A DNA stretch of 8,975 nt, taken from contig CALCUQ010000447.1 of NCBI GenBank assembly GCA_937906795.1, positions 1 to 8,975 on the forward strand. Direction: 5' to 3'. The DNA is from an uncultured Bacteroidales bacterium (GTDB lineage Bacteria; Bacteroidota; Bacteroidia; Bacteroidales; UBA932). A program made the translations under genes and the position numbers. Each line of letters begins with the position of its first letter. Positions within the stretch are counted from its first letter, which is position 1. The notes under the pieces are model-generated. The model was not told the origin of the DNA. It was given only the letters and a program-made list of their open reading frames with translations, and did not search any database. Positions 1 to 5,977 of this stretch are shown piece after piece.

Positions 1-8
1 TACACCGT

Positions 9-374
9 CTACTTCGCCGGGTCTGGGGTTTCTTGTTGTTGCTCAGCTATTTCCTGTTTTGGCGTATTTTTTTTCTGATTTCTGGGTTTTCTTACAGGTT
101 TAGGTTTCTCTTCATTTTCCTTAGCCTGTGGCTGCACTACCTCTTGTTGAGAAATCTGTTGAGGTTCCTCCTGGGTAACTTTCTTTACCTTGATTCTCTC
201 TCTCTTAGGTCTCTCTGGTTTTGTTCTGCCAATACCCTGAATAGCTTGCTCATCAAGAATCTTATACACCAGATCCTGTTGTGAATAAGATTTTACTTTC
301 TCAATTTTAAGTTCTTCTGCAATAGCATAAAGCTCTTCTATGCTCTTGCTGTTTAACTCAAGTAAATTATACAT
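9..374 (-). CDS. rho: Transcription termination factor Rho, N-terminal part (interrupted at window edge)
   Basis: Rho is the hexameric RNA helicase that ends transcription of untranslated RNA. Only its N-terminus is visible. Residues 1-47 form a Rho_N (SAP-like) helical domain, recognisable from ELNSKSIEELYAIAEEL and LVYKILDEQAI. A long Lys/Glu/Gln/Pro-rich linker follows, typical of Bacteroidota Rho, which carry an insertion before the RNA-binding domain. The frame closes with TAG at 9-11 after 121 residues, far short of the 600 or so expected, and before any RNA-binding or ATPase domain. In the neighbouring frame the last bases read PRPGEVDGV, which resembles the segment just before the Rho RNA-binding domain in this phylum. 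I therefore infer a one-base deletion rather than a real stop. The ATG at 372-374 is chosen because homology begins there; the longer frame starts at a TTG inside the upstream terminator. A consensus promoter lies about 60 nt upstream. Confidence 0.82.
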   Translation of the reverse strand: MYNLLELNSKSIEELYAIAEELKIEKVKSYSQQDLVYKILDEQAIQGIGRTKPERPKRERIKVKKVTQEEPQQISQQEVVQPQAKENEEKPKPVRKPRNQKKNTPKQEIAEQQQETPDPAK

Positions 375-433
375 CGATTGAAATATTGTGTATGAATTAA
401 ATTTCTTGGGGAAGTCCCAGAATTGGAACAAAA

Positions 434-464
434 CAAAGATACATTTATCTTTTGTAAAAACAAA
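434..464 (-). promoter_or_regulatory. Bacteroidota-type promoter for rho
   Basis: Read on the minus strand, TTTG (464-461) is followed after 19 nt by TATCTTTG (441-434). This is an exact match to the Bacteroidota sigma consensus TTTG-N19-21-TAnnTTTG. Initiation would fall near 428, giving a leader of about 54 nt before the rho ATG. The promoter starts just past the ridA terminator, so rho should be transcribed independently of lptD-ridA. The consensus is known; its use here is inferred. Confidence 0.7.
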
Positions 465-472
465 GAAAATAC

Positions 473-523
473 AAAAAAAGAATGAGGACAACCCGTTTGG
501 ATATGCTTTGGGCTGCCCTCATT
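473..523 (-). terminator. Intrinsic terminator after ridA
   Basis: The arms 511-523 and 481-493 pair as a 13-bp stem containing two G-U pairs, extendable by one C-G pair (510/494). The loop is about 15 nt. On the minus strand the stem is followed by a seven-T tract (479-473). It lies just downstream of the ridA stop and closes the lptD-ridA unit ahead of the rho promoter. Confidence 0.85.
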
Positions 524-545
524 ATTAATTTTTATGCCTGTTTTA

Positions 546-926
546 TTATTTTACGGCAATTACATCAATCTCAACCAATGCTGCTTTAGGAAGAGCTGCA
601 ACCTGATATGCTACCCTTGCAGGATATGGCTCAGAGAAATATTGTGCATATACCTCATTCAAAGCACCAAAATTTGCAAGATCAGACAAAAATACATTTG
701 CTTTTACAACATCAGACATAGTATATCCAGCCTCCTCCAGAATATATTGAAGGTTTTTGAATACCTGGTGCAATTGCTCTTTGATTCCACCTGGAACAAA
801 CTCTCCGGTTGTTGCATCAATTGGAAGTTGTCCAGATACATAGATAGTATTGCCAGCTACAACTGCTTGGCTGTAAGTGCCAACTGCTGCAGGGGCTTTG
901 GCACATGCAATAATTTTTTTCTCCAT
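546..926 (-). CDS. ridA: RidA family 2-iminobutanoate/2-iminopropanoate deaminase
   Basis: RidA enzymes hydrolyse the reactive enamine/imine intermediates released by PLP-dependent enzymes such as threonine dehydratase, protecting other PLP enzymes from 2-aminoacrylate. The 126-residue length is typical of the family (about 125-130). Visible landmarks are GTYSQA (16-21, with Tyr18), YVSGQLP (29-35), the carboxylate-binding Arg104 in PARVAYQVAALPKAALVEID, and Glu119. All key positions of the deaminating RidA group are present, so activity is likely. The protein is cytosolic and should form a trimer, as the family does. The gene starts 11 nt after the lptD stop with no promoter between them, so it is probably the second gene of an lptD-ridA transcript, and it is followed by a strong intrinsic terminator. 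There is no evident metabolic link to LptD. Confidence 0.95.
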   Translation of the reverse strand: MEKKIIACAKAPAAVGTYSQAVVAGNTIYVSGQLPIDATTGEFVPGGIKEQLHQVFKNLQYILEEAGYTMSDVVKANVFLSDLANFGALNEVYAQYFSEPYPARVAYQVAALPKAALVEIDVIAVK

Positions 927-937
927 TTTAATATGTT

Positions 938-3652
938 TTAAAATTTATCCCAATAACTTGCGTTCTTTTTATATTGTAGTAAATCTGCCAGTGCAGAAGC
1001 ATTTGCACTTATTCTGAAACTCCAGCTCTTCCATTGTCCTGTAGGTACCCATCCAACAGAGATGTTAAAGCAGTGAAGGTCATAGCTGGCACTCAGTTGT
1101 GTTGTTGTCAATTTGAATTTTGTAAGATCAAATCCGGAGTTAAGGTTAAAGTTAAGTGCCTTTGTAAGTCTGAACTGGGCAGATACACCAAGTGTCATCA
1201 TATGATTGTGCTTGGTGTGCAGCTGCTCATTTGCATATTGGTATGATCTGTTGTATGAGTAGCTGTAGTTCAAATTTATATTCCATGGAATCTCAGGACT
1301 CATATAGTATACCCATCCGCCAGGAATATATTCACTGGTTACCGGGTGATAATATATCCTCTGGTAACTGCTTTGTTGTGACATTTGTGCCTGATTGTTT
1401 GGATTGTTTCTTGGCATAGTGTAATCACTGCCCAGCCTGCTCTTGCCCTCTCCGCTAAATGAGTATGATAAAGACACACTGGCTCTTGTTAGTCTGGCCA
1501 GTTTGAATCCCCCTTCCTTAACAATATTAAAGGTTCCAATTCTGTTACCTCTGCCGTCTATAGCGTATGGGTCTAACGATGCATTGGCACTTAATCCCAT
1601 TTTGCCAAATATAGTTGTACTCATATTTACATTTATAATTGACAAATTCATAGAGTCTGCCATAAAGTTATATGAGCCTCCAATAGACAGCTGGTCTATA
1701 AGCTTTATTTTCTTTGTCCCTGTTCCGGTGGTATCCTTTTTATCTCTTACTTTGGCTTCAATATTGTTTCCCAATGAGAATGTCATACTTGCATTTTGTC
1801 CTCTTCCCGGGTATGAGTTTGGTTGTCCCTCATATATATTGTATACGGTAGTGTGCTGGATACCGTTTATATCTACATAATTAAGCTGCCTGTATCCATT
1901 TGCTCTGGTTCCCATTTCGGGTTGCCATGAGAATCCTATTGATGGAGTGACCATATGTCTTATGGCTTTTAGAGCTGCATTCTTGTTCTTTTTCCCAAAC
2001 TGGAATATTCCGTATAATCTGGTATTTATAGACAATCCAGCAGAGAAAGTTTGTGTGATGCCAAATTTGCTGAACGGATCAGACTGGATTGTTTCAACTT
2101 TTTGAGTCTGCTCATTGAACACTTTTCTTATGTCTGAAAAATACCAGTTCATTCCATATGAGATGGATGGCGATATCTGAATATATTTAAGAAGGGTGAA
2201 AGAAGGCAAAGAAATACTAAAATTGTGTCTCATGCCATTTCTCATTTTCTTAAAGAACTCGTCGGTGCCAAACTCACTGGACTTGAAATTCATTTTGTTT
2301 TCAAATGTTGTATTGTAGTTGAATGCAAAAGATTCATAGAATTTCTCTTTGCCAACTCTGACTTTCCGCTTGAACGGATATATTCTGTTTACAGTAAAAG
2401 TAAGGTTAGGCAAAGTTACAGAATATGAACTGTCTCTTGAGTTTTGGCTGTGCAGAGCGTTGACAGTCAAACTGAATGGAGTGCCAAGCCATGTTTTGCC
2501 AAAAGATATTGATGATGATATCTGGTTGTTTAGAGCAGTCTGTATATTGGTTTCGTTGTTATACTTGTTGTATGATGGAGTTGTAAAGTTTACAGAAGCA
2601 CTGAAAGAGACTCCAGGCCTTGCTTTAGGATCCAGCGAGTGAGACCATTGCAGGGAGAAGTTCTTGGTCTGGAAAAAGTCTGGCTGCCCTTTTTCTCCAG
2701 TCTGGTCATTCTGATAAATAAAAGTGAAGTTACCGTTGTACTTGTATCTTTTCTTGTATCTCGATGTAAGTTGTACGGCCCAAGATCCCATAGTATAAAG
2801 GTCTCCGGTTGCAGCTACATCAAAGTGTTCTCCAAAAACAAAATAATATCCAAAACCTCTGGCGTAGAAACCTCTGGCCTGTTCCTCTCCCCATGTTGGA
2901 ATAATAAGTCCGGCAGAGCGTTTTTCATTTAGTTTGGGAACAAAACCAAATGGTAAGGCAAATGGGGTAGGGACATCCTCAATTACCACATATGCAGGTC
3001 CAAAAACAGTCTTGTTGCCACCATCCATAACCTTTGCAGTTGTCATTTGCAGGTAAAAGTGAGGCTCAGGGCAGTCACATGTTGTATATTTGCCTTTGGA
3101 TATATTAAAGGAATTGTCCGGCATCTTCTTTATGTAGTTTCCATGAAGATATCCATCACCCTCCTGTGTTATCATATTTCTTATTTTGGCTTTTTGGCTT
3201 TCAAAATTGTAGTAGACACTTTCCATTTCGTATAAAGAGTCCCCTTGTGTCATGACAGGGGCACCTACAATATTCCCCGACGTATCTTTTAATCCCTTTG
3301 CAAATACGGTTTTAGAGTCAACATCGTAAGCCATGTATTCAGAAGAGATGGAGATGTCTTTATATTTTACAGAAACATCACCATAATAATATATCATCTT
3401 TTTCCCATCCCAATCCTCTACAATAGAGTCTCTTGCAGATGAAAATACAGGTAAATCCAAAGTCCCTTTCTGCTCTATTGAATCTTTGCTGAATGTGGTG
3501 GTGTCCTTGGCCAGTATAGTTGTGTCTTTGGCAATGGCAAGAGAGTCCTGATAAAATAGTATATTGCCACAAACAGCTTTGTTTGCAGGTAGCACTACAG
3601 CAAGTGCGGCAAGGAGTATGTAGAATATATATTTTATCTGTTTATTGTGCAT
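938..3652 (-). CDS. lptD: LPS-assembly outer-membrane protein LptD (OstA family, Bacteroidota type)
   Basis: LptD is the outer-membrane beta-barrel that, with the lipoprotein LptE, inserts lipopolysaccharide into the outer leaflet. The 904-residue protein begins with a basic stretch and a hydrophobic core (about residues 8-21), a type I signal peptide with cleavage probably near residue 29. A short heptad-repeat linker (34-61) follows, then an OstA-like periplasmic domain (about 75-205, beginning MIYYYGDVSVKYKDI). Residues 192-199 (CDCPEPHF) carry the conserved Cys pair, and 227-255 hold the hallmark VPTPFALPFGFVP...RSAGLIIPTWG. The remainder is an aromatic-rich alternating barrel ending in Phe, as outer-membrane barrels usually do. 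The ATG at 3650-3652 places the signal peptide correctly. It is divergent from the amidase gene, and ridA follows at 11 nt. The lptD symbol is by family; Bacteroidota forms are distant from the enterobacterial protein. Confidence 0.93.
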   Translation of the reverse strand: MHNKQIKYIFYILLAALAVVLPANKAVCGNILFYQDSLAIAKDTTILAKDTTTFSKDSIEQKGTLDLPVFSSARDSIVEDWDGKKMIYYYGDVSVKYKDISISSEYMAYDVDSKTVFAKGLKDTSGNIVGAPVMTQGDSLYEMESVYYNFESQKAKIRNMITQEGDGYLHGNYIKKMPDNSFNISKGKYTTCDCPEPHFYLQMTTAKVMDGGNKTVFGPAYVVIEDVPTPFALPFGFVPKLNEKRSAGLIIPTWGEEQARGFYARGFGYYFVFGEHFDVAATGDLYTMGSWAVQLTSRYKKRYKYNGNFTFIYQNDQTGEKGQPDFFQTKNFSLQWSHSLDPKARPGVSFSASVNFTTPSYNKYNNETNIQTALNNQISSSISFGKTWLGTPFSLTVNALHSQNSRDSSYSVTLPNLTFTVNRIYPFKRKVRVGKEKFYESFAFNYNTTFENKMNFKSSEFGTDEFFKKMRNGMRHNFSISLPSFTLLKYIQISPSISYGMNWYFSDIRKVFNEQTQKVETIQSDPFSKFGITQTFSAGLSINTRLYGIFQFGKKNKNAALKAIRHMVTPSIGFSWQPEMGTRANGYRQLNYVDINGIQHTTVYNIYEGQPNSYPGRGQNASMTFSLGNNIEAKVRDKKDTTGTGTKKIKLIDQLSIGGSYNFMADSMNLSIINVNMSTTIFGKMGLSANASLDPYAIDGRGNRIGTFNIVKEGGFKLARLTRASVSLSYSFSGEGKSRLGSDYTMPRNNPNNQAQMSQQSSYQRIYYHPVTSEYIPGGWVYYMSPEIPWNINLNYSYSYNRSYQYANEQLHTKHNHMMTLGVSAQFRLTKALNFNLNSGFDLTKFKLTTTQLSASYDLHCFNISVGWVPTGQWKSWSFRISANASALADLLQYKKNASYWDKF
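3470..3553 (-). repeat. Four degenerate heptad repeats in the LptD N-terminal linker
   Basis: Residues 34-61 of LptD split into four seven-residue units: YQDSLAI, AKDTTIL, AKDTTTF, SKDSIEQ. Each has Lys or Gln at position 2, Asp at 3 and Ser or Thr at 4. The two central units are nearly identical. The repeat lies between the signal peptide and the periplasmic domain, where a flexible spacer would fit. Confidence 0.6.
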
Positions 3653-3684
3653 TTATTTAAGCCTAAATGGATTTGCTAAATTAT

Positions 3685-3716
3685 ATTGACTATTTATCCA
3701 ATAATTTGTAATTTTG
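3685..3716 (+). promoter_or_regulatory. Candidate promoter for the amidase-mlaD operon
   Basis: ATTG (3685-3688, one mismatch to TTTG) is followed after 20 nt by TAATTTTG (3709-3716), an exact match to TAnnTTTG. Initiation near 3722 would give a 30-nt leader to the ATG at 3752. This also argues against the TTG start at 3686, which lies in the -33 element. Confidence 0.55.
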
Positions 3717-3723
3717 CAAAACG

Positions 3724-3731
3724 CAAATGTA
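3724..3731 (-). promoter_or_regulatory. Possible -7 element for lptD
   Basis: On the minus strand TACATTTG (3731-3724) matches the -7 consensus TAnnTTTG exactly, about 70 nt upstream of the lptD ATG. No TTTG-like -33 element sits at the expected distance, so this is only a weak candidate. If used, it would lie 8 nt from the oppositely oriented -7 element of the amidase promoter. Confidence 0.3.
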
Positions 3732-3751
3732 ATACTTTTTTTGCAACTAAT

Positions 3752-4825
3752 ATGCCGCTGTTTTCTAAAGTGAAAAATATTATCCGTTTTTTCATAATCT
3801 TTATGATTTTTCCTTTGTCTGTAAATGGACAGCAGGCACATCCGTCAACATTGCTCAGAACGGTTGTAATTGATCCCGGACATGGTGGAAAAGACCCCGG
3901 TTGTATAAGTGCAAACAGAAAATATTATGAGAAAAACATAACACTTTCTGTAGCATTGAAATTGGGTGCACTTATTAAAAAGGAGTATCCCTCTGTTAAA
4001 GTGATATATACCAGGTCTGCCGACAAATATGTGGATTTGAGTGAGCGTGCTGCAATAGCCAATAGAAACAAGGCAGATTTGTTCATTTCAATTCATGTAA
4101 ACGCTACAAAGGCTACCCAGGCAAGGGGAACCGAAACATTTGTAATGGGAACCCATAAGAATGATGCCAATTTTGAAGTCTGTAAAATGGAGAATTCAGT
4201 AATTACAATTGAGGATGATTATGAGCATAAATATCAGGGGTTTGATCCCACATCGGCTGAATCATATATAATTTTTTCCCTTTTGCAGAATACTCATCTG
4301 GAGCAAAGTCTTATGTTTGCACAGCATATTCAGAATGAATATAAAAAAGGTCCCATATATGTAAACAGGGGAGTAAAGCAGGGTGGATTGTTGGTTTTGT
4401 GGAAAACAACAATGCCGGCAGTTCTTACCGAGCTTGGATTTATGTCAAATCCTAAAGATCTTAATGTGCTTGTTACATCCAATGGCCAGAATTCATTAGC
4501 TCAAAGACTCTTTAGCGCATTTAAGCTTTTTAAAGAAGAATATGAGAAGGGGGGAGTAGTAATGACAGAAGGTGAAAATATTGTACTGCCACAGGAGGAT
4601 GACAAAGATGGAACATTTTTTGCAATACAGATTCTTTCTGTAAAAGAGAAGCTTCCTGCAGAGGCACCGGATTTGAAGGGATGCAGGGATTTTGAATACA
4701 TTAGAGTAGGTAATTTTTATAAATATTATATAGGTAAATATTCAAGTAAAAAAGAGGCATCAAAAAACTTGGCACAGGTAAGGAAAACGTTCCCAGGTGC
4801 GTTTGTGGTGCAATATAAAAAATAA
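3752..4825 (+). CDS. Exported N-acetylmuramoyl-L-alanine amidase (Amidase_3) with SPOR-like C-terminus
   Basis: This is a zinc amidase of the AmiA/B/C type, which cuts the bond between N-acetylmuramic acid and L-alanine in peptidoglycan, usually during cell separation. From the ATG at 3752 the protein has 357 residues: a signal peptide (1-26, hydrophobic core RFFIIFMIFPLSV) and the catalytic domain (about 36-262). Zinc ligands are His44 in VVIDPGHGGKDPG, Glu60 and His115 in ISIHVNA; the catalytic Glu is Glu227 in LTELGFMSNP. Residues 288-357 (FFAIQIL...YYIGKYSSKKEA...AFVVQYK) look like a SPOR-type peptidoglycan-binding domain, which would direct it to the division septum. An upstream in-frame TTG at 3686 would bury the signal peptide and lies in the promoter, so I reject it. 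mlaD follows at 11 nt with no terminator between them, so the two are probably co-transcribed. Confidence 0.93.
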   Translation: MPLFSKVKNIIRFFIIFMIFPLSVNGQQAHPSTLLRTVVIDPGHGGKDPGCISANRKYYEKNITLSVALKLGALIKKEYPSVKVIYTRSADKYVDLSERAAIANRNKADLFISIHVNATKATQARGTETFVMGTHKNDANFEVCKMENSVITIEDDYEHKYQGFDPTSAESYIIFSLLQNTHLEQSLMFAQHIQNEYKKGPIYVNRGVKQGGLLVLWKTTMPAVLTELGFMSNPKDLNVLVTSNGQNSLAQRLFSAFKLFKEEYEKGGVVMTEGENIVLPQEDDKDGTFFAIQILSVKEKLPAEAPDLKGCRDFEYIRVGNFYKYYIGKYSSKKEASKNLAQVRKTFPGAFVVQYKK

Positions 4826-4836
4826 CATCAGTTGAT

Positions 4837-5757
4837 ATGAGTATTATGAAACAGCCCAAAACCGTATACATTGGTTTTTTTGTAGTAGCCACCTTATTGG
4901 CAATGTTTTTGGTAATGAATTATTTAAAAGGTAAAGGTGTGTTTAGTGGAAGCACCACCTATTATACTACAATGAAAGATGTAAGCTCACTTACGGTATC
5001 AAGTCCCGTACATTTTAGAGGACTTAAAGTAGGTATAGTGGAGAGTATAGAATTTTGCCATAATAAAGATCATTTTGAGGTTAAATTAAGTGTGGCAGAC
5101 AGCTATGATATCCCAAATGATTCATACCTTGAGGTATATAGTGCAGACTTGTTGGGAGGTAAAGCACTTAAACTAACTTATGGGCAATCAAATGTATATT
5201 ATCAGGCAAACGATACATTGCCAGGGAGTGTTGCTCCAGATATGATTGGTTCTATCACATCAAAGATAGAGCCGTTGGCACAGGAAGCATACACTTTAAT
5301 GCAAAATGTGAACAAAACATTGGATAATGTAAATGCCACATTGGATTCAACAGCAAGATTGAACCTGCAGAGTGCATTGGGCAATCTTGACAGAACTTTG
5401 GCCAATGCAACAAAATTAAGCAAAAGCCTTAACGATATGGCTCCGGAAATAAAAGATATTGTTTCAAATCTTAATGTTTTGTCAAAAGGGTTAAGTGAGG
5501 GAACAGAGGATATCAAAGGTACTTTGTCAAATGTAAATAGCATTACAAGCCAGTTGTCAAAAGCTCAGTTGACACAGACATTGGATAACCTTAAGGATTT
5601 GTTGGAAAAACTTCAGGACCCTAACGGATCAGTTGGAAAATTGCTGGCAACTGACTCTTTGCACAACTCAGTAAATAACCTGATCAATGATGTAGATATT
5701 CTGGTTAAGCGTATTACTGAAAATCCTAAGAAATATATAAAAGTTAGTGTATTCTAA
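4837..5757 (+). CDS. mlaD: MCE / MlaD-family lipid-transport protein
   Basis: MCE proteins are membrane-anchored periplasmic rings or tubes that move phospholipids between inner and outer membranes, driven by an MlaE permease and MlaF ATPase. This one has 306 residues: a short basic N-terminus, one membrane segment (about 10-29), and an MCE domain (about 40-116, with SSLTVSSPVHFRGLKVGIVESI and ADLLGGKALKL). A long helical region (about 138-295), rich in LDN/LSK/NLN heptads, suits the coiled-coil tube of this family. The C-terminus, NPKKYIKVSVF, is a pattern common in Bacteroidota MCE proteins. An alternative ATG at 4846 (residue 4) is equally possible. No mlaE or mlaF is present in the window, so the partner transporter must be encoded elsewhere. 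It follows the amidase by 11 nt and is followed by an intrinsic terminator. The symbol reflects family, not proven orthology to E. coli MlaD. Confidence 0.9.
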   Translation: MSIMKQPKTVYIGFFVVATLLAMFLVMNYLKGKGVFSGSTTYYTTMKDVSSLTVSSPVHFRGLKVGIVESIEFCHNKDHFEVKLSVADSYDIPNDSYLEVYSADLLGGKALKLTYGQSNVYYQANDTLPGSVAPDMIGSITSKIEPLAQEAYTLMQNVNKTLDNVNATLDSTARLNLQSALGNLDRTLANATKLSKSLNDMAPEIKDIVSNLNVLSKGLSEGTEDIKGTLSNVNSITSQLSKAQLTQTLDNLKDLLEKLQDPNGSVGKLLATDSLHNSVNNLINDVDILVKRITENPKKYIKVSVF

Positions 5758-5782
5758 AATAAAAAATCAAAAAAAATTGTTG

Positions 5783-5796
5783 GATATTATAATATC
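5783..5796. repeat. Perfect 14-bp palindrome between mlaD and dnaA
   Basis: The sequence GATATTATAATATC equals its own reverse complement. It sits 25 nt after the mlaD stop and is followed by a second, looser inverted repeat (TTAACA at 5801-5806 with TGTTAA at 5817-5822), then by the terminator hairpin. It could be an operator, a replication-related site or chance in AT-rich DNA; the sequence does not decide. Confidence 0.6.
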
Positions 5797-5818
5797 TAGA
5801 TTAACAGATAGTTAGATG

Positions 5819-5854
5819 TTAACCACTTGATTATCAAGTGGTTAATTTTTTATA
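5819..5854 (+). terminator. Intrinsic terminator after mlaD
   Basis: Arms 5819-5831 and 5833-5845 are exact reverse complements (TTAACCACTTGAT / ATCAAGTGGTTAA). In RNA the innermost pairs would open to form the loop, leaving a stem of about 11-12 bp. A T-rich tract follows from 5846. No matching A-tract lies on the left side, so it should act on plus-strand transcripts, ending the amidase-mlaD operon. Confidence 0.8.
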
Positions 5855-5865
5855 AAATTTTTTAT

Positions 5866-5895
5866 CTTGATTATCTGCACATTATAATATTTTTG
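5866..5895 (+). promoter_or_regulatory. Candidate distal promoter for dnaA
   Basis: CTTG (5866-5869) lies 18 nt before TATTTTTG (5888-5895), an exact -7 match to the Bacteroidota consensus; the spacer is one base short and the -33 has one mismatch. Initiation near 5900 would give a leader of about 78 nt. It lies downstream of the mlaD terminator. Confidence 0.4.
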
Positions 5896-5916
5896 AAAAA
5901 AACAATACTAAAAAGT

Positions 5917-5948
5917 TTTTTTTACTAGAAATTTTTTCACCACTTTTG
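5917..5948 (+). promoter_or_regulatory. Candidate proximal promoter for dnaA
   Basis: TTTT (5917-5920) is followed after 20 nt by CACTTTTG (5941-5948), with one mismatch in each element to TTTG / TAnnTTTG. Initiation near 5953 would leave a leader of about 25 nt ahead of the ATG. It competes with the distal candidate; either or both may be used. Confidence 0.4.
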
Positions 5949-5977
5949 TACTCCGCAATTAACCCCCCATTTTAACT

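Noticed and set aside
375..491. N-terminal extension of rho from a TTG at 489-491
   Set aside because: The added residues are AT-rich low-complexity sequence (SFFFCIFFVF...), overlap the terminator stem and promoter, and have no Rho homology. The ATG at 372-374 fits the family.
534..941. 135-codon open frame on the plus strand over ridA
   Set aside because: It is fully antisense to ridA, whose family motifs are intact end to end. The translation is Cys-rich and matches nothing I know.
1443..1880. 145-codon open frame on the plus strand inside lptD
   Set aside because: It is antisense to the LptD barrel region. The hydrophobic Pro/Leu/Ile-rich translation is what the reverse of a beta-barrel gene gives, and no promoter is visible.
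3686..3751. Upstream TTG start for the amidase
   Set aside because: It would put 22 extra residues ahead of a good signal peptide, and it lies within the predicted -33 promoter element.
5340..5660. Repetitive LDN/LSN-type stretches in mlaD as a DNA repeat
   Set aside because: The similarity is at the level of coiled-coil heptads, expected for the MCE helical tube. I see no exact nucleotide tandem unit.
5758..5977. Possible oriC next to dnaA
   Set aside because: The gap is AT-rich with inverted repeats, but I find no TTATCCACA-type box. The nearest match, TTATCTGCA at 5871-5879, has two mismatches. In this phylum the origin is not always beside dnaA. Kept only as a question in the palindrome finding.
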